Position numbers and translations under genes: made by a program. Below are positions 32,341 through 44,215 of a DNA stretch of 64,000 nucleotides, piece by piece. The stretch is from assembly GCA_003439945.1 (NCBI GenBank), contig QVRM01000292.1, forward strand, positions 802,001 through 866,000, read 5' to 3'. The first letter of the stretch is position 1, and each line of letters opens with the position of its first letter. Under the pieces are notes generated by a model, which had not been told where the DNA came from, ran no database searches, and saw only the letters and a program-made list of their open reading frames with translations. Source of the stretch: Dermanyssus gallinae (Eukaryota > Arthropoda > Arachnida > Mesostigmata > Dermanyssidae).

Positions 32341-32451
32341 AAGCATATACTATACTCTGCTAAGCACGCGCTTTAGGGATTCATGGAAAAGCGCTACGTA
32401 TTGTTATAACTGCTACCGTAGCATGACCCGCTTTGTTATGTTCTATTGCAG

Positions 32452-32620
32452 ATTGTAAAATTTGGCTCTTTAATCCCGGAAGCTAAGTATCTGTTCGTCG
32501 CTGCACCGCGACTTATATTAGAACCGAACGTGTACCTCGGGAACGTCCAGCATACCGAGTTTACAACTGATACGTGTCCACTGAAGTTATCAGGACAGAT
32601 CTCCTGCTACGATTTTAACC
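32452..32620 (+). CDS. Predicted internal exon 5: second half of FnIII-like domain
   Basis: The acceptor TATGTTCTATTGCAG ends at 32451 and the donor C|GTGAGGAC begins at 32621. The exon is 169 bp, phase 0 in and phase 1 out. The translation starts IVKFGSLIPEAKYLFVAAP and continues with LEPNVYLGNVQHTEFTTD, the second half of an FnIII fold. It has the same phase pattern and motif as predicted exon 1. Reading through the donor would reach TAG at 32662, so a terminal exon ending there cannot be excluded. Confidence 0.6.
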
Positions 32621-32702
32621 GTGAGGACACACATATCACAAATTTCATTTATTCACACATTTAGTGTCGATAATACCTAAGTTCAAACATTTGGCTCGAT
32701 AG

Positions 32703-32705
<3 letters not shown>

Positions 32706-32757
<52 letters not shown>
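32706..32757. repeat. (TA)n microsatellite
   Basis: About 50 bp of uninterrupted TA repeat. Confidence 0.95.
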
Positions 32758-32761
<4 letters not shown>

Positions 32762-32984
32762 TATATACATACATGGAGTGTAACTATGACTCTTTTCAGC
32801 GTGTTTTTGGCAAGAAAAAGTTGGTCAGGTGTGTAAACTTCGTATAGTAACATTCCCCAGGCACGTTTGACAATGGAAGGCAAGGCATATGATATAGATT
32901 ATATGAAATTAAACTCATATTGTCGTTGTCTCGAAGACTGTTAAGGCTTACTGTATAGAGGATAGGTATCTGCGCTGGCTTGCT

Positions 32985-33135
32985 GGCCTAGTTAACCTAG
33001 GGATACCAGCTGGGATGCCTGCTGGTATCGAGCCCCACCGTTGCACATTTGTATTTATGGGGGTCCGTCTATGAAGCAATGTGAAAAACAGTTCCGTGGA
33101 CGTTAATTCTTGGCTGAGGGTCAGCCCGAAAACTA
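32985..33135 (+). repeat. tRNA-derived SINE-like repeat, copy 2
   Basis: TGGCCTAGTTAACC (A-box-like) and GGTATCGAGCCCC (B-box) are followed by CACCGTTGCACATTTGTATT and TATGGGGGTCCG, as in copy 1 at 21.2 kb. Confidence 0.6.
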
Positions 33136-34480
33136 TACTTAATAGTAGAAGTAGTAATTATAGGGAGAAAACGGACGGAACGAGGAAGATAACGGTGACG
33201 TCACCGATGCAAGGGCGAGGAGCCTACGGAGGAGAGCAACAGAAACAGATATGCTACTGCCGCTTGCTGTCTCTAGATGAGCAAATCTAGATGCCCCTTC
33301 CAGCCACTTGGCCATCATAGCTACCATTTGATCGCCGACCGAGGTTCTGCTACCCTTCCTCACCGCTGTTCGCCTCACCGCATCTCGATGTCGAGCTCTC
33401 CGCTCAGTCCAGAACACCAACGTATCTCTCTACGCCAACAGTTGTTGCCGCCGCAACTTCGGAGTCGCCCCCGCACAACGAATCGAGTCGCGTGCAATGC
33501 ATCGGGAAGAAAGAAATTCCCAGATCCGATAAGTCGGGCGACAGACGCCTTACGCTTTACTCAGAGCTCGTCTAGCAGTTGGACTACCGCTGGGTGCGCT
33601 GTAAACGAGTGAAGTCAACCCTAACGACTGCTTCTGACTGTAGAAATAGCCGACTACTATATCTGAGGCGTATACGTAAGGTTCAGGGATGACTCCGCTC
33701 GTCGTTTCTAACCAAACAAGGCTTTAATAACGCACCCGTAAAAATCGACCACACAGTCTCGCATTCCTTCAGCAAACCTCGCAGCCCGCCCAAACGCACT
33801 GCGCCTTTCCTATGACGTGCCGTTTCGATAACTTGAGAACGTCTTCCTCCTTTCCCTTAGTTCCAATTGCGGCTGCCACTGCTTAGTACCGCCGGCTACC
33901 ACCAGAGGGCGTTCATCAAATCATCAAACTTGTGGCGCAAGCACTCTCAATGCCTTCGCCACACATATATGCTCTCATTATACATCTTACACACGGTAGT
34001 AAAGAGTTGCTTTGCTACTATCGCCTATGTGGCTATCTATGTATTTTCTAATTGCCCCTGTCACTTAACTTCAATTTAACTGGATGTTCAGAAACCCAAA
34101 TTACATTGAATCTTTAAAACTAACATTTGACAACCCTCCCCGGTACCTCAGAATACTGCTTGCCCGGGAGGCCTTACCTGGTGCCAGGGATCGGTGATCA
34201 AGAAAGCAGCGAGACCTCAAAAGGCCTTGCCATTGCACTTTGGCAGGGTGCACCAGCCACTCTCCCAAACTGGGAAACATGGGGCATTAAATTTTTTCAA
34301 CCTCGGGTTAGAATCGCCGCGCGGGATATCTTCAATCAGGCACCGAGGGCCGGACATGTTGAGACATCTAGGGTTACCCCACAGTCCTTGTGGTAGCAGC
34401 ATGGCCGCTGACTCTCAGCGGTATATGCTTATATACCATATATTCTGAGTGCGCATCGCTTCAAGAAAGTTTGCTCAACA
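33136..34480. other. Unassigned DNA
   Basis: Both strands have medium-length frames (for example the minus-strand frame over 33139-33420 with GDQMVAMMAKWLEGASRF), but none shows a known motif. The 33.1-33.7 kb part is GC-richer than its flanks and could be an old transposon piece. Confidence 0.35.
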
Positions 34481-34486
34481 TCGGGG

Positions 34487-34560
34487 ATCGAACCGACAAT
34501 ACCCCGGCAGATGATCACTATGACTAGGGCACTAATCCCCTCGATCAGGCCGCCAAAAGC
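34487..34560 (-). repeat. tRNA-like repeat (SINE head), copy 2
   Basis: The minus strand shows GGCCTGATCGAGGGGATTAG and the B-box GTCGGTTCGATCCCCG. It is homologous to 32267-32340. Confidence 0.6.
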
Positions 34561-34713
34561 GGACAACAAAGTACAACTTAATTAACTATGTACAAACTGC
34601 AGGCCAAAGATAACCCCACTGCGCTGGGCAACGTTGAAAGCCATTTAAATTTCCAACGACTAAGCACGTCTCAGACTCAACACCTTTGAGTCCAAGCACT
34701 TCAAGTGACATCA

Positions 34714-36240
34714 TTATGTTCGTGGCCGGTACTTAACAAGAGCAACACCGACCACGCGTAGGGCGAATTTGCCCAGCGTACGAGACGTTGCTTCTAATCG
34801 ATGAAGTCTCGAGTTGATAGCAGGTCCGTTACAGACGTCTCTCTTGAATCGCCGGACCGCTCTAGAAATCGCCACAAATTGACTGACAAGGCGCTGCAGA
34901 CTTGAAAAATTTGAAACCGGGTCGACCACTAGAGGCTGATCAACTGCTAGTAATAGTGGAACTTCAGGAAACTCTTGACATAGTGCAAAGCACGCTTTGA
35001 ACACTGCGTATCTCTTCACCTCGAAACCCGCCGGATCTCTTACCTCGTCAACCCTGCCAGTGCCATGCCTCCTAGTCCCGACCCATACCTAGCGTCGTGG
35101 TGCGGCAATAGTATTGTGCTGGCTGCCCTTAACACTGAACGAGGCTAAAGTCATCCTGTAAAGCGCTCTGCGTGTCAATTCTTCGTCATCTTCGAACCAT
35201 AAGAAACATAAGGTTTCTATCATCTGGGTGGTTACGGACCACCAAAAAGGCTTCACTGATCTCGCTATTCATACGACCCTGTATCGCTGGACTCTTGTCA
35301 GCATAGACATTGAACACAGCAACAAATATGGCGTATTCTCGATGCAGTCGTTAAGTGGCAATTGACCCTTGACTGCAGCCGATGCATTAAATACGGATCG
35401 AACTTTTTGTCTAATAACCTACTATACAGTACAACCGGGAATTGGCGTACAACATATCTCAGTGACTCGCCGGATGAAAGACGCTCCGCAAACACTTGCT
35501 CGATGAACGCGCGGAATATCTTTTGTACGTACCAGGTCCCGTCATAACCCCTTCGCCAATGGTTCGCCGACGCTATTTCGTTGCTGCCGATTATCGATAC
35601 GCTAGGTTTTTGCGGTTGAGTCAAACTTGGTAGAGTCAGTAGCATATATAGCAAGTGGGCTCATTCTTCTCTTGTAGTTCGTCAGACTGTATGCCGCCAG
35701 TAAACTCAAGTGGCAGCAAACTCTGATGCCGCCGCCGCAACTGCTCTTTCTCTGCTCGCACTTCCCTGGTTGCTTCCGAAGCAAACACGAGCTCGAAGCG
35801 AGTCTTGAATGCTAAACGAATGAATGCTTGCATCCAACAGTAAGTTAAGCGTCACTGAACCATCGGATCTCTCTGCAAGCTCGTGCCCGTACCTCGACCG
35901 GAACCTTAGCCACGAGGTGGGTAAGTGGGCCGCTGTGATATCTTCTTTACTAGACTTTCGGGATATGTCACTGGCTCGCCTCTATGTAGCACCAACTGTA
36001 GCTGGTCAATCGGCAACCGCTTGGCATAGGTAGGTGAATTCGATGCCGATGCTGTTCGCCTGCAGGGATTTCGCGAGACGTCGAGCAACGAAAGTTCGCT
36101 CGCTGTGAGCCGCTATCGAACAAAGACCTAGCCATAACACATTCACCACTCGTTATCATTCGTAACATCGACATGTCCCGTTGGTAACAATGGATTTGCA
36201 TATCCTGCTGATGATACAATATTACTTGACACAACCTGTG
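34714..36240 (-). mobile_element. Probable BEL/Pao LTR retrotransposon remnant
   Basis: Near 36130 the minus strand reads ARSLFDSGSQR, the aspartic protease signature of BEL/Pao elements, continued one frame over by TFVARRLAKSLQAN. At the far end (about 34870) VSNFSSLQRLVSQFVAISRA resembles the region after the integrase (FSSxxRLxRVTAYxxRF). Frames between are broken, and RT motifs are not recognisable. No LTRs were found, so the assignment rests on two blocks in the right order and orientation. Confidence 0.5.
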
Positions 36241-36740
36241 TTGTCCTCCCCCCTTACAACTATAAGGGAACCCATCCTTTAATGATGCTCGCTTTGGTCA
36301 GCTTAGTGCACGTGTACACCCCTTTTGGCCTGGAATTGATGGCCAACAAAGTTGTGAGGTCCCTCTCGACGCCACAAGCCTCTATCTCTATGGCAATGAC
36401 CCTATCTACTCTATGGCTAGGCTGGCAGCGACATTAGACCTCTTTTGCTTGTAGCTCCTGTCCATTATTGACCATTATTTCCTGCACTACCTCCAGTAGC
36501 GTACGTTTGTCTTTTTAGAAAGCGTCGGCTACTTTTGTGTGAGCTTCTTTAGTTTCCTCAACTTGCATTTACTGCTTAAACCACATTTATTTGTTTGCGT
36601 GCATTTTATGATATTTGCTTATATTTAAGGGGTAACAATTACCTACTTATGAACGAATACACCGGATCAAACAAGGTCTTAAATGCCATCAGGCGGAAGT
36701 CGTGGGGGTAGGTGATACTGTCATATTTTCTGCACTTATT
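36241..36740. other. Unassigned DNA
   Basis: No motif is visible between the BEL/Pao-like block and the REL fragment. Confidence 0.4.
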
Positions 36741-36744
36741 GGTC

Positions 36745-37045
36745 TTTGCCAATATAGACGCGTGACCAGCATATTCTGCTCATGCACCGACCATTGAAGC
36801 GGCTAATAAGTCAGTAACGGTTGCATCGCATACCAGCATGCGGCCCATCTCGACGTAAGAATCGGACCGTCCGGTCTATTTCCATCAGCCCCGAATAGGC
36901 CAGGAGGCTCGGGAATGCAAGCAAAACAAGATCTGCAAAAATGCAGATCTAGCTAAGGCTCTGCTAAATGTCCCGTTAAGTTCTGCGTGCCGGGCTCGAC
37001 GACCTGAGCCCAAGACACTAGAGAAACCATGTGTGCCTATGGCCT
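36745..37045 (-). mobile_element. REL-type LINE copy E, nuclease-domain fragment
   Basis: The minus strand reads GRRARHAELNGTFSRALARS, then IPEPPGLFGADGNRPDGPIL and, one frame over, GRMLVCDATVTDLLAASMVG and KTNKCRKYDS. These match RRPRHTALNEMLARSLRRA, EPPGLSRDDGKRPDGM, LVWDATVTDSLTPSLVG and SKIRKYAD in copy C. The PD motif is kept (NRPDG). Zinc-cluster residues are lost. Confidence 0.7.
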
Positions 37046-39085
37046 CACTTGATCGCCACATCTACATTAATGGGGGAATACGAGAGCTACTCCCAGGCGT
37101 AGCCTCGCACTACTATACTTAGAACATTGTCGTGATCTAGTAGAGTGCCTAAGTGAGTACTAGGAAGAGGCGGATATGACACCGCACTTGATTTTCAAGA
37201 ATAAGGAGTGCGCGCCGTTCTTCACCTTAAGTTGAACGATCTGCGTATGCTAAACGTGAAAGACTGTAATCAGCTAAATTGTCGCTGCAAACGAGCCGAT
37301 GCATTACTCAGCTGAAATATTCAAGAAGTAGTCGTGTTCTGTGTCTTTATCCTCAGTTTTATTAAGATTAGGCTATTCCGTCGGGTTGGTTCCTTAGTCT
37401 GCCAGTGTGCGTCAGTGTGATTAAAACCAGTAGGCTCCATGTCAAGTTTCCCTGAGTTGGCGAACGAAACATTCCCCAATAGGTCAATTCGGTTAGCCCA
37501 CTGAGCCTTGTACTACACTTTATCTGCTGTGTACGTTCTATAATAGAGATATCAAAACGGTATGATAACCTATATAAGAATGTTAACGCGTTAATAGAGC
37601 AGTGACGCCGAAAACAAACTTCCGCGTAAACTTTGCGGCGAAAAACCGTAATCGTGCAATCAGTTCGCATTCGCGCTACACCGGCCTGATTTTGTTTGCA
37701 AGAGCGTTTACGCGACAGTTTCGCTAGCTCACAAACACAGGGTTACCATCAATGTATCGCTCCGTGTATAAGATTTGCAATTTTTTCCTGAGACGTAGCG
37801 GAACGCCTCCGCAACGTTCGAATCCTACAACGAGACCCGTCTCCTTACTAGTGATGGCCGCCACCGTCTCAACGTTTAAATACACATACATATATCTATA
37901 CGAGGCGTGATCACACATGCAGATATCTTATGAATCTGCCCCCTCGTATATAGGGTTTCCAGAAAATCCTGAAAAGCATTGTAGGGAACTGTAGAGCTCG
38001 TCAAATCAAATATTTTTTCAACTGAACACAGTTTCTGAGAAGCCTTGTTTCGGAGTGAGAGTGAAATAACTAAACCTGAAGGTACCATCGAGTAGTTACT
38101 GTAAAAAAATGTTGTGTGATTCTAAAGCTATGAAGAGTGATTGATCTCATAGAGTAGGTCATTAATGCATGTACTCAATCTCGACATGCCCTTCCCGGCG
38201 GTGGTCAATATCCGTGTTTTCGGCCCATCAATTTAGTGGGATCGCGACATATAGATAGACTTATAGTCCGCCTGACATGTAAAATCATTATAAAAGTGCA
38301 CGGCTCTCATTTTCACATAAACAATAACGTTTAAGAACATGTTAACATGCACCTTTAAGAACGTTGAAGTGTGCGCGGTAACAAAACAAAAAGACAAATG
38401 AAGCACATACCGTACCTTCACCGAAATAAGCCAAATTGTGTTGTGTGTATGAATTTGTCCCTTTAGCCAGTCGTGCGAACAAGGTTATGGTGGTAACTAA
38501 AACCAATGTTAAGCGAATATTTATCGCCGTGCACCAACGAACGGAAGACGGCACGAAACAACAGCTTTATTCTTTGAATCACACCTTTATTTAGAGTCGT
38601 CCAAAAGCGAGCAATATGCAGCATGATCTGCAGCTGCACCGTGAAGCATCGTTCTGCTGGTTATGCCGTGGGAACAATAAGGGCAAGAAGTAGAAGAAGA
38701 ATAGCTGTCCGTTAAAGACAGTGTCGAGCCGTAAGAGACCTTACTTTTTGCGTTAAAGAAACACAGCTAAATTGTTGCGGTAGGAGGAAGCGCAGCGAAT
38801 TAACTTAACGTAACTATTTAACGCACATATTATATGTCCACCGAGCAGAAAGTAGAATGGTTATGCGAAATAATGCTGGCCTGCGGTACCTCTGTTGCTC
38901 AGCGTGAGTTGCGGATTACGTAGTGGCACACAACTGGCACCCAACCGAAAGAAACGAACTGTTCGTAGGACTTGCCTGCTAGGGCTATAGTCACAGAACA
39001 GTCAACCACCGAATCACGTGGTGGTGACTGGCCAATAACTGCAATGATACACACCGCGTGTCTGGTATTTTTTTCGTTTTTTATA
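37046..39085. other. Unassigned AT-rich DNA
   Basis: No motifs, TIRs or convincing exons are seen. Several 60-100 codon frames lack support. Confidence 0.45.
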
Positions 39086-39086
39086 A

Positions 39087-39300
39087 TGGAAGGTTTTGGA
39101 AGAATGCATGATGCACATGCGTCACTACTCACAGCCTGCGTATCTAGTGTGGGACCCACAAACCCACTAAGACCCTTTCCACCCTCCAGGGCTCGGTATT
39201 ACTTTGGCATAACTTCGAAGCCGTGGGAGAGGCGTCTCTGCCGTTCTTCCTCACTCTGCTCTATCTTTCGTGGCTGGTAAAGCTACAAGAAGCTACACAG
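39087..39300 (-). mobile_element. Solo R1-like 3' end, copy 1
   Basis: About 210 bp of R1-like 3' UTR without an ORF, with the conserved hairpin at 39145-39169. It shares TGCATGATGCACATGCG, then GGCTCGGTATTACTTTGGCA and GGAGAGGCGTCTCTGCCGTT, with the 3' end at 45.5-45.7 kb. A T-rich stretch at 39068-39082 may be its tail. It is an extreme 5' truncation. Confidence 0.75.
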
Positions 39301-40157
39301 ACCGTCTGAGATCCGACGCCGCCCAGATCAACTTTGCTGCTGTTGATTTCTCAACGGCTTAAATCGGCTCATCTCCTCTTCACCAAACGGCGTATTTAGG
39401 CCTGCCCGTCGAATTGGGAGCTGTTCTAGGCGAGCTGTCCGCTCAAAACAAAACAACAAACATCAAGTGCATCATTAAGCGTCGGTAACTTGTAACGTCG
39501 ACACATCGACGCGTGGTTGTCGTTGACTGACTAGAACGGTGCAGACGAGCGCAAGGGAACGCGACCCCTGCAAGGTAGCCCGCTCACCTCGTTTCGCACG
39601 AGGCGGTTATGAACTATAGCAGAAGGACGACAAAGTTTTGTTGGCGAGACCAGCTGAGGCGGACGCGATCCAACTGAACTCAAACGCGAATTGATTCATT
39701 CGACTGCTGCAGCCACACAAGAATACGTACTGAGGAGAGGGTTGGAGATGCGAACGCTGGCGAACGGCGAAACACGACAGCGCACGTCAGCGACATGTCG
39801 ATCTATCTCTGGTCAGTTTTTCGAAGTTGATGGTTGCTGGTTGCACAGAGAGACGCGTGAGTGTGATTGTGTGTGTGCAGACACCTCGGGAGAACTAGTT
39901 ATCGGATGTCGAACGTCACCGCCAACCGAGGTCCTGCATCTTCGGATCGACTTCTGAGTTCGTCACACATCGTCGAACGGCCCACGAACGCCTCGCCCTG
40001 ACGGGTGGAAAACCACTGCATCTTGTTCGCATTATTGTGCGCTCGTTAGACCACCGAGTCGGCGGCTACGCGCTGTCGCACGCGGCGTCGCAGTGAAGCC
40101 TTCTCTCTCTCTCTCTCTGTGTGACCTCTGTGTCTCTGTGAGACGCTCGAGTCTTCC
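39301..40157 (+). other. Possible 5' flank and UTR of a host gene
   Basis: GC-richer than its surroundings, without transposon motifs. A CT-repeat (about 40101-40119) lies 40 bp upstream of the ATG at 40158. No TATA box is obvious. The call rests only on position before the exon at 40158. Confidence 0.3.
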
Positions 40158-40303
40158 ATGGCTTTCGGGGAATTCGAGCTCGTCGTGTCGGCGGTATGCA
40201 GTCTTCTTAGTATCTTTACTCTTATTCTCGCGTTTTCCTACCACGTGATGAACGCGAAACTGCTCAACGACCCACCAATGGGCAGCAGATTCATCATAAA
40301 GGG
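40158..40303 (+). CDS. Candidate first exon of a membrane protein
   Basis: The ATG at 40158 sits in a good context (TTCCATGG) and opens MAFGEFELVVSAVCSLLSIF, continuing with a hydrophobic segment to LILAFSYHVM, a plausible signal anchor. It ends AKLLNDPPMGSRFIIKGG if spliced at GG|GTACGT (40304), phase 2 out. The candidate exon at 43294 begins in phase 2, so the two could join. The protein is not recognised. Confidence 0.35.
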
Positions 40304-40401
40304 GTACGTGCGCCAAAGACAACATTTGTTCGCCATAAAGTTGATCACTACTGTTGTTGAAAGTCGATTTACTATTCGATACACGATTCATGCGTAGTTT
40401 G

Positions 40402-40434
<33 letters not shown>

Positions 40435-40452
40435 TAATTAGGTTTTAGTAGT

Positions 40453-40505
<53 letters not shown>

Positions 40506-42160
40506 TCATTAGTTCGACAAAGCTTCGATACGATACGTATGAATTGCAGGATGGAGTCAGCATCGCTACAGCGTTACGCGGATGACGGCGGTGGTGATGG
40601 ACATTATAAGGCCGTGCGGCGATAATAGTTTCAGTCATATATATAAGTAAAAACGGTTATCTTCATAATACACGCGCGACGTCGGATCGAACCTGTCGAC
40701 GGGCGGGGATTGCGAGAACGGCTAAATGAGAACACTGTAGTATACGTCACTGTCTGGGATAATCACGATGCATTTATCCTTAACCGCACTGCTATTCCAG
40801 GTATGTTACTATGCGTTATAAGTCTTATGTGTTTATTATGCACTTGTTGACCGTTGATCTTAAGTATATGATGTCAGTGTATGTGTGTTAAGACGGGGGA
40901 AGAAAACTAAACTGTTGAGCGTTGCGACCACGTTTCCAAACTTTTTCTTCACATGATATTTTCTTGTTACCTACAAAGGTGAATAAATGAAATTGATTGA
41001 TTGATATTTTCTTTTACCGAGCCTTTCAAAAAATTTGCGCGATCTTCAGCCGTTTGGGCATCTTACGGATTCGGTTAAAAGCCTTTCTGTCTTCCATCAA
41101 AATATAGCATTTTGCACAGACCATGTCAATATTATTTTACGTGACGTTTGCTAGAGCTGTAAACAAGCGTCTCGTTCACATGGATCCTGCCTAACGGAAT
41201 CGCGTCGTTAAAAAACGCAGAAACGGCCAAAACAAGAATTTAGTAATTTACGAGATTTTGACGAGATCGATAAATAAACAATAAATTTACGAGATCGAAT
41301 TATTTCTTTGACTTTTATGCATGTGTGTATGTGCATGCTCACGTATATGACATAAACGTATGCAAATACATGTTGCCGTCAATGAGACATTTTACCACTC
41401 TCAAATGTTGTGCATTGCTCGGACGATAGAAGGACAAGCTTTTTTTTTGCTTATTGGCAAACTTTGCGACTTGAAGTAGCAAGCAAGAAGAAGTTTTTGC
41501 TAGCTTTACTGTATTTGCTTTTGATATACGCGCATTTATATGCCAATGCGCAACTAAGCGCTCTTCGACAGTTCTCCACCCTACCGTCGAAAATGACCTG
41601 AATCGTTAATCGGCCTCTACCTCTCTATGAACTGCTTTGATGAGGGCCTCTGCGCTTCTTCTCTAACGTTATCGGTCGCCATCATTTATTTTGACTTTTT
41701 AAATCCGAGAGGCACACAAACCCACGATTCAAGTTTATATTAAAGCCCGGCAACGATTGTTTAGGTGGAAAGCACGTGGATAGAAACGGGCGTTTGTATG
41801 CCCGATACCGCTCAAAAGCAATTAGAATACGGCGCTTCCGGATGACGTGCTAATTAATGTACGTATGAGCTGATGTTGTCTTAAGCCACAACTCTATTTT
41901 TTAACGCTCTGACAACCACATTTTTGACGCTCGTGTAGTGGGCTAAGTTGCCTGTGACACGATGTTGTCTAAATGCGTCCATCGTCATCGCGTTCTCGTC
42001 ACTGGATTTATGTAGGCCAGGGCTGTTCCAGGCTAAGAGCTAATGCGTTTACCTACACAGGATTGTAATATGAATTGATGAATAAAAATGTATATAGGCT
42101 TTCGTCAGCACAAACATGTAGCAGCAGGGCAATGACAACCGCGTCCAACAAATACAACCA
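40304..42160. other. Unassigned DNA with (TA)n tracts
   Basis: TA runs lie at about 40403-40431 and 40467-40501. The rest shows no motif. Confidence 0.45.
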
Positions 42161-42164
42161 GCAA

Positions 42165-42262
42165 GATCGAGGCTCGAACTTGCGATTGTTTTGCTAATCA
42201 TTGTTGCCATGGCAACGTCCCGTTTCGAACGGTGCGTTAGCCGCCTAAGCCACCGCCGCTAC
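42165..42262 (-). repeat. tRNA-like repeat
   Basis: The minus strand has GGTGGCTTAGGCGGCTAACG (A-box) and AAGTTCGAGCCTC (B-box) about 60 bp apart. The spacing is longer than in a tRNA gene, and the middle contains the palindrome GTTGCCATGGCAAC. Probably a SINE head. Confidence 0.5.
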
Positions 42263-42721
42263 TAAATAGCAAAGTAGCAGCAGTATGTTGTTGTCAAATT
42301 TACGCAGAACATTATATTATGCTGAGCAGTTACGCATAGCTAAATAAAAGTATACTAAATGAATGTGTTTCGGCTAAAAGGCGCAAACACCGAGAGTTCG
42401 TTTCATACTTTTGATGCTTAGGTTGCTACTCTCGTCGCAGGGTTCAGGTTTGCTCTGTATGAATAAGCGAGCGTCCGAAAATAACTTAAGCCGTTTCACA
42501 GTATATTGAAGTCTTATAGATTAGTTATTCTCGGAGCTATCAGCCGAGAATTGTATCAGAACCCCACCCCCTCCCCCCTCTCCTATGATCTGTCTTCTTC
42601 CAACCAGGCCCTTTAACACGCTAATCTGGAGTGTGGAATCGTGTCCGTTGAGCACAGGAAACTGGGCAGCTGGCTCGTGATGACCCGGACACTGTTAACT
42701 ACTGATTGTTTTTGTTGTTGA

Positions 42722-42875
42722 GCGGACTAACTGGGAAATGTGGTGCGCGCGTACGGACTAACTAGAATTGTCTTTGACTACAAGTGTGAGTCGGTAGTAT
42801 GGGGCTCGAACCCACTAAAACCCAGTCATGTCCCTCTTCCCCCCCCCCCCCCCTCCGCAGGGAACCGATCGCGGG
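42722..42875 (-). mobile_element. Solo R1-like 3' end, copy 2
   Basis: It shares CTAACTGGGAAATG and the hairpin (42795-42817) with the 3' UTR of R1 element 1, followed by AAACCCAGTCATGTCCC. It ends in a C-run of 15 or more bases at about 42840-42853. No ORF is attached. Confidence 0.75.
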
Positions 42876-43190
42876 ATGCAGATCCACGTCCAGTTCTCAA
42901 AGTGCATATAAGGTTAGGTTTCCGCATTCAATAAGTGTGTTGCATGCTTCGATATTCTTCGAATGTTTCTTCAGCATGTTGCTGGCAAATCGATTGTTAA
43001 GCGAATCGAGTTTAGGTCGCCCGCGACAACTGTCGAACCGCCTCTGAATATTATTTTGAGGTTCCGCGTTAGTTATCGGGTGATCATATACTCCAGTGAT
43101 ATAAAGATTCAATCCTACGAGTACGACGTAATTATCTTCAACAACAAGTACCTTCATTCACTACTTAACGATTGCTGTACATAACAGATG
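42876..43190 (+). other. Weak candidate exon region
   Basis: The acceptor-like TTTCTTCAG (ends 42974) is followed by an open frame with VEPPLNIILRFRVSYRVIIY and IQSYEYDVIIFNNKY, vaguely like the first half of an FnIII domain. No good donor exists, and the frame ends at TAA about 43184. Treated as unproven. Confidence 0.2.
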
Positions 43191-43293
43191 CGCCGCTTAG
43201 GTTGTCAGTTGCGCTAATAGGCTTCGCGAGACAATAACCACGTGAGTATTTGCTCTAATGGTATGTAAATATGGGTGGAAGTGTCTTGTTTAG

Positions 43294-43465
43294 AAGTGAC
43301 AATGAAATTCCGAATATTAGATTCATGACTTCGGCTCTACATATTGGTAAATTTGGCCCAGTCATGTTAAGCCTCAAGCCTTTGAAGAACACTGTTTTTC
43401 GGGAGCGGTACACAATCTGTTTTCTTCTTGGTCTTGTTTGTCAGCATTTATATTTGGCTCATCCG
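43294..43465 (+). CDS. Candidate internal exon
   Basis: The acceptor GTGTCTTGTTTAG ends at 43293 and a consensus donor CCG|GTAAGTATT starts at 43466. The exon is 172 bp, phase 2 in and phase 0 out, open throughout, and includes HIGKFGPVMLSLKPLKNTVF and RERYTICFLLGLVC. It is phase-compatible with the candidate first exon at 40158. The family is unknown; a resemblance to FnIII strands is too loose to use. Confidence 0.35.
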
Positions 43466-43469
43466 GTAA

Positions 43470-44174
43470 GTATTTTATTTTGACCACAGTTGGACTAGGA
43501 GTGCCGAGTCCCAAGCAATCACAGTCAAATATTTAAATTCGTTTTTATTGCTTTGTTTCATTACATCTTGTTTACCTGACTAACCGAACAACCCACGTAT
43601 ATATACATTTATATAAGCATTGTACGCTTGATTTCAGTAGATTATGTTCCAGTAAAGAGATGAGACTGATGGCTTAAGTAGCGTAAAAAATATTGAATTA
43701 ATACTCTGATATGTTATACTTTTTTACATTACAATAGTATATTTGTATGTACTTCAATAGCATACACGTATGTAGTACATATTTATAACACGGCTATCTT
43801 ACTCAGGCGCTAAATAATTGTGAGCAATAGAAATTACGCGTTGCGAACTTCAGGGCGGCCCTTGCAGAAAATTAAGATTTGTGTATACGAATTTCCTCAT
43901 AATCACAGCACTTTTGTCGTATATGCTAAACAGACCATCCTTGTCGAACTGTCTTTCAGATGGAAACGAAAAAGTAGAGAACGCTCTCCGGCTGCAGAAA
44001 GGCTTTGTCGCTCGCGAAGGGTGGACTAACCCTAAGAAGAATGGTCGATGGAACCGATTTGCTTATTTCCCTTTTCTCTTTATATATATATATATATAAC
44101 GTATAAACACTGCATGCTGTTAAACTATACGTTGTTACGCAATTAATTATTATTAGTAAACTACATGTGAATAA

Positions 44175-44215
<41 letters not shown>

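Noticed and set aside
30951..32664. CRISPR array or tandem-repeat system in the 30-33 kb region
   Set aside because: The only tandem array is the in-frame minisatellite at 30.1 kb. There are no spaced direct repeats of CRISPR type, and the DNA is eukaryotic.
33139..33620. Coding exon or transposase in the GC-richer 33 kb patch
   Set aside because: Frames on both strands lack motifs, TIRs and splice sites.
42960..43184. FnIII-like exon continuing the 25-32 kb gene
   Set aside because: The strand pattern is suggestive, but there is no good donor and the phase does not match exon 5. Kept only as a weak region note.
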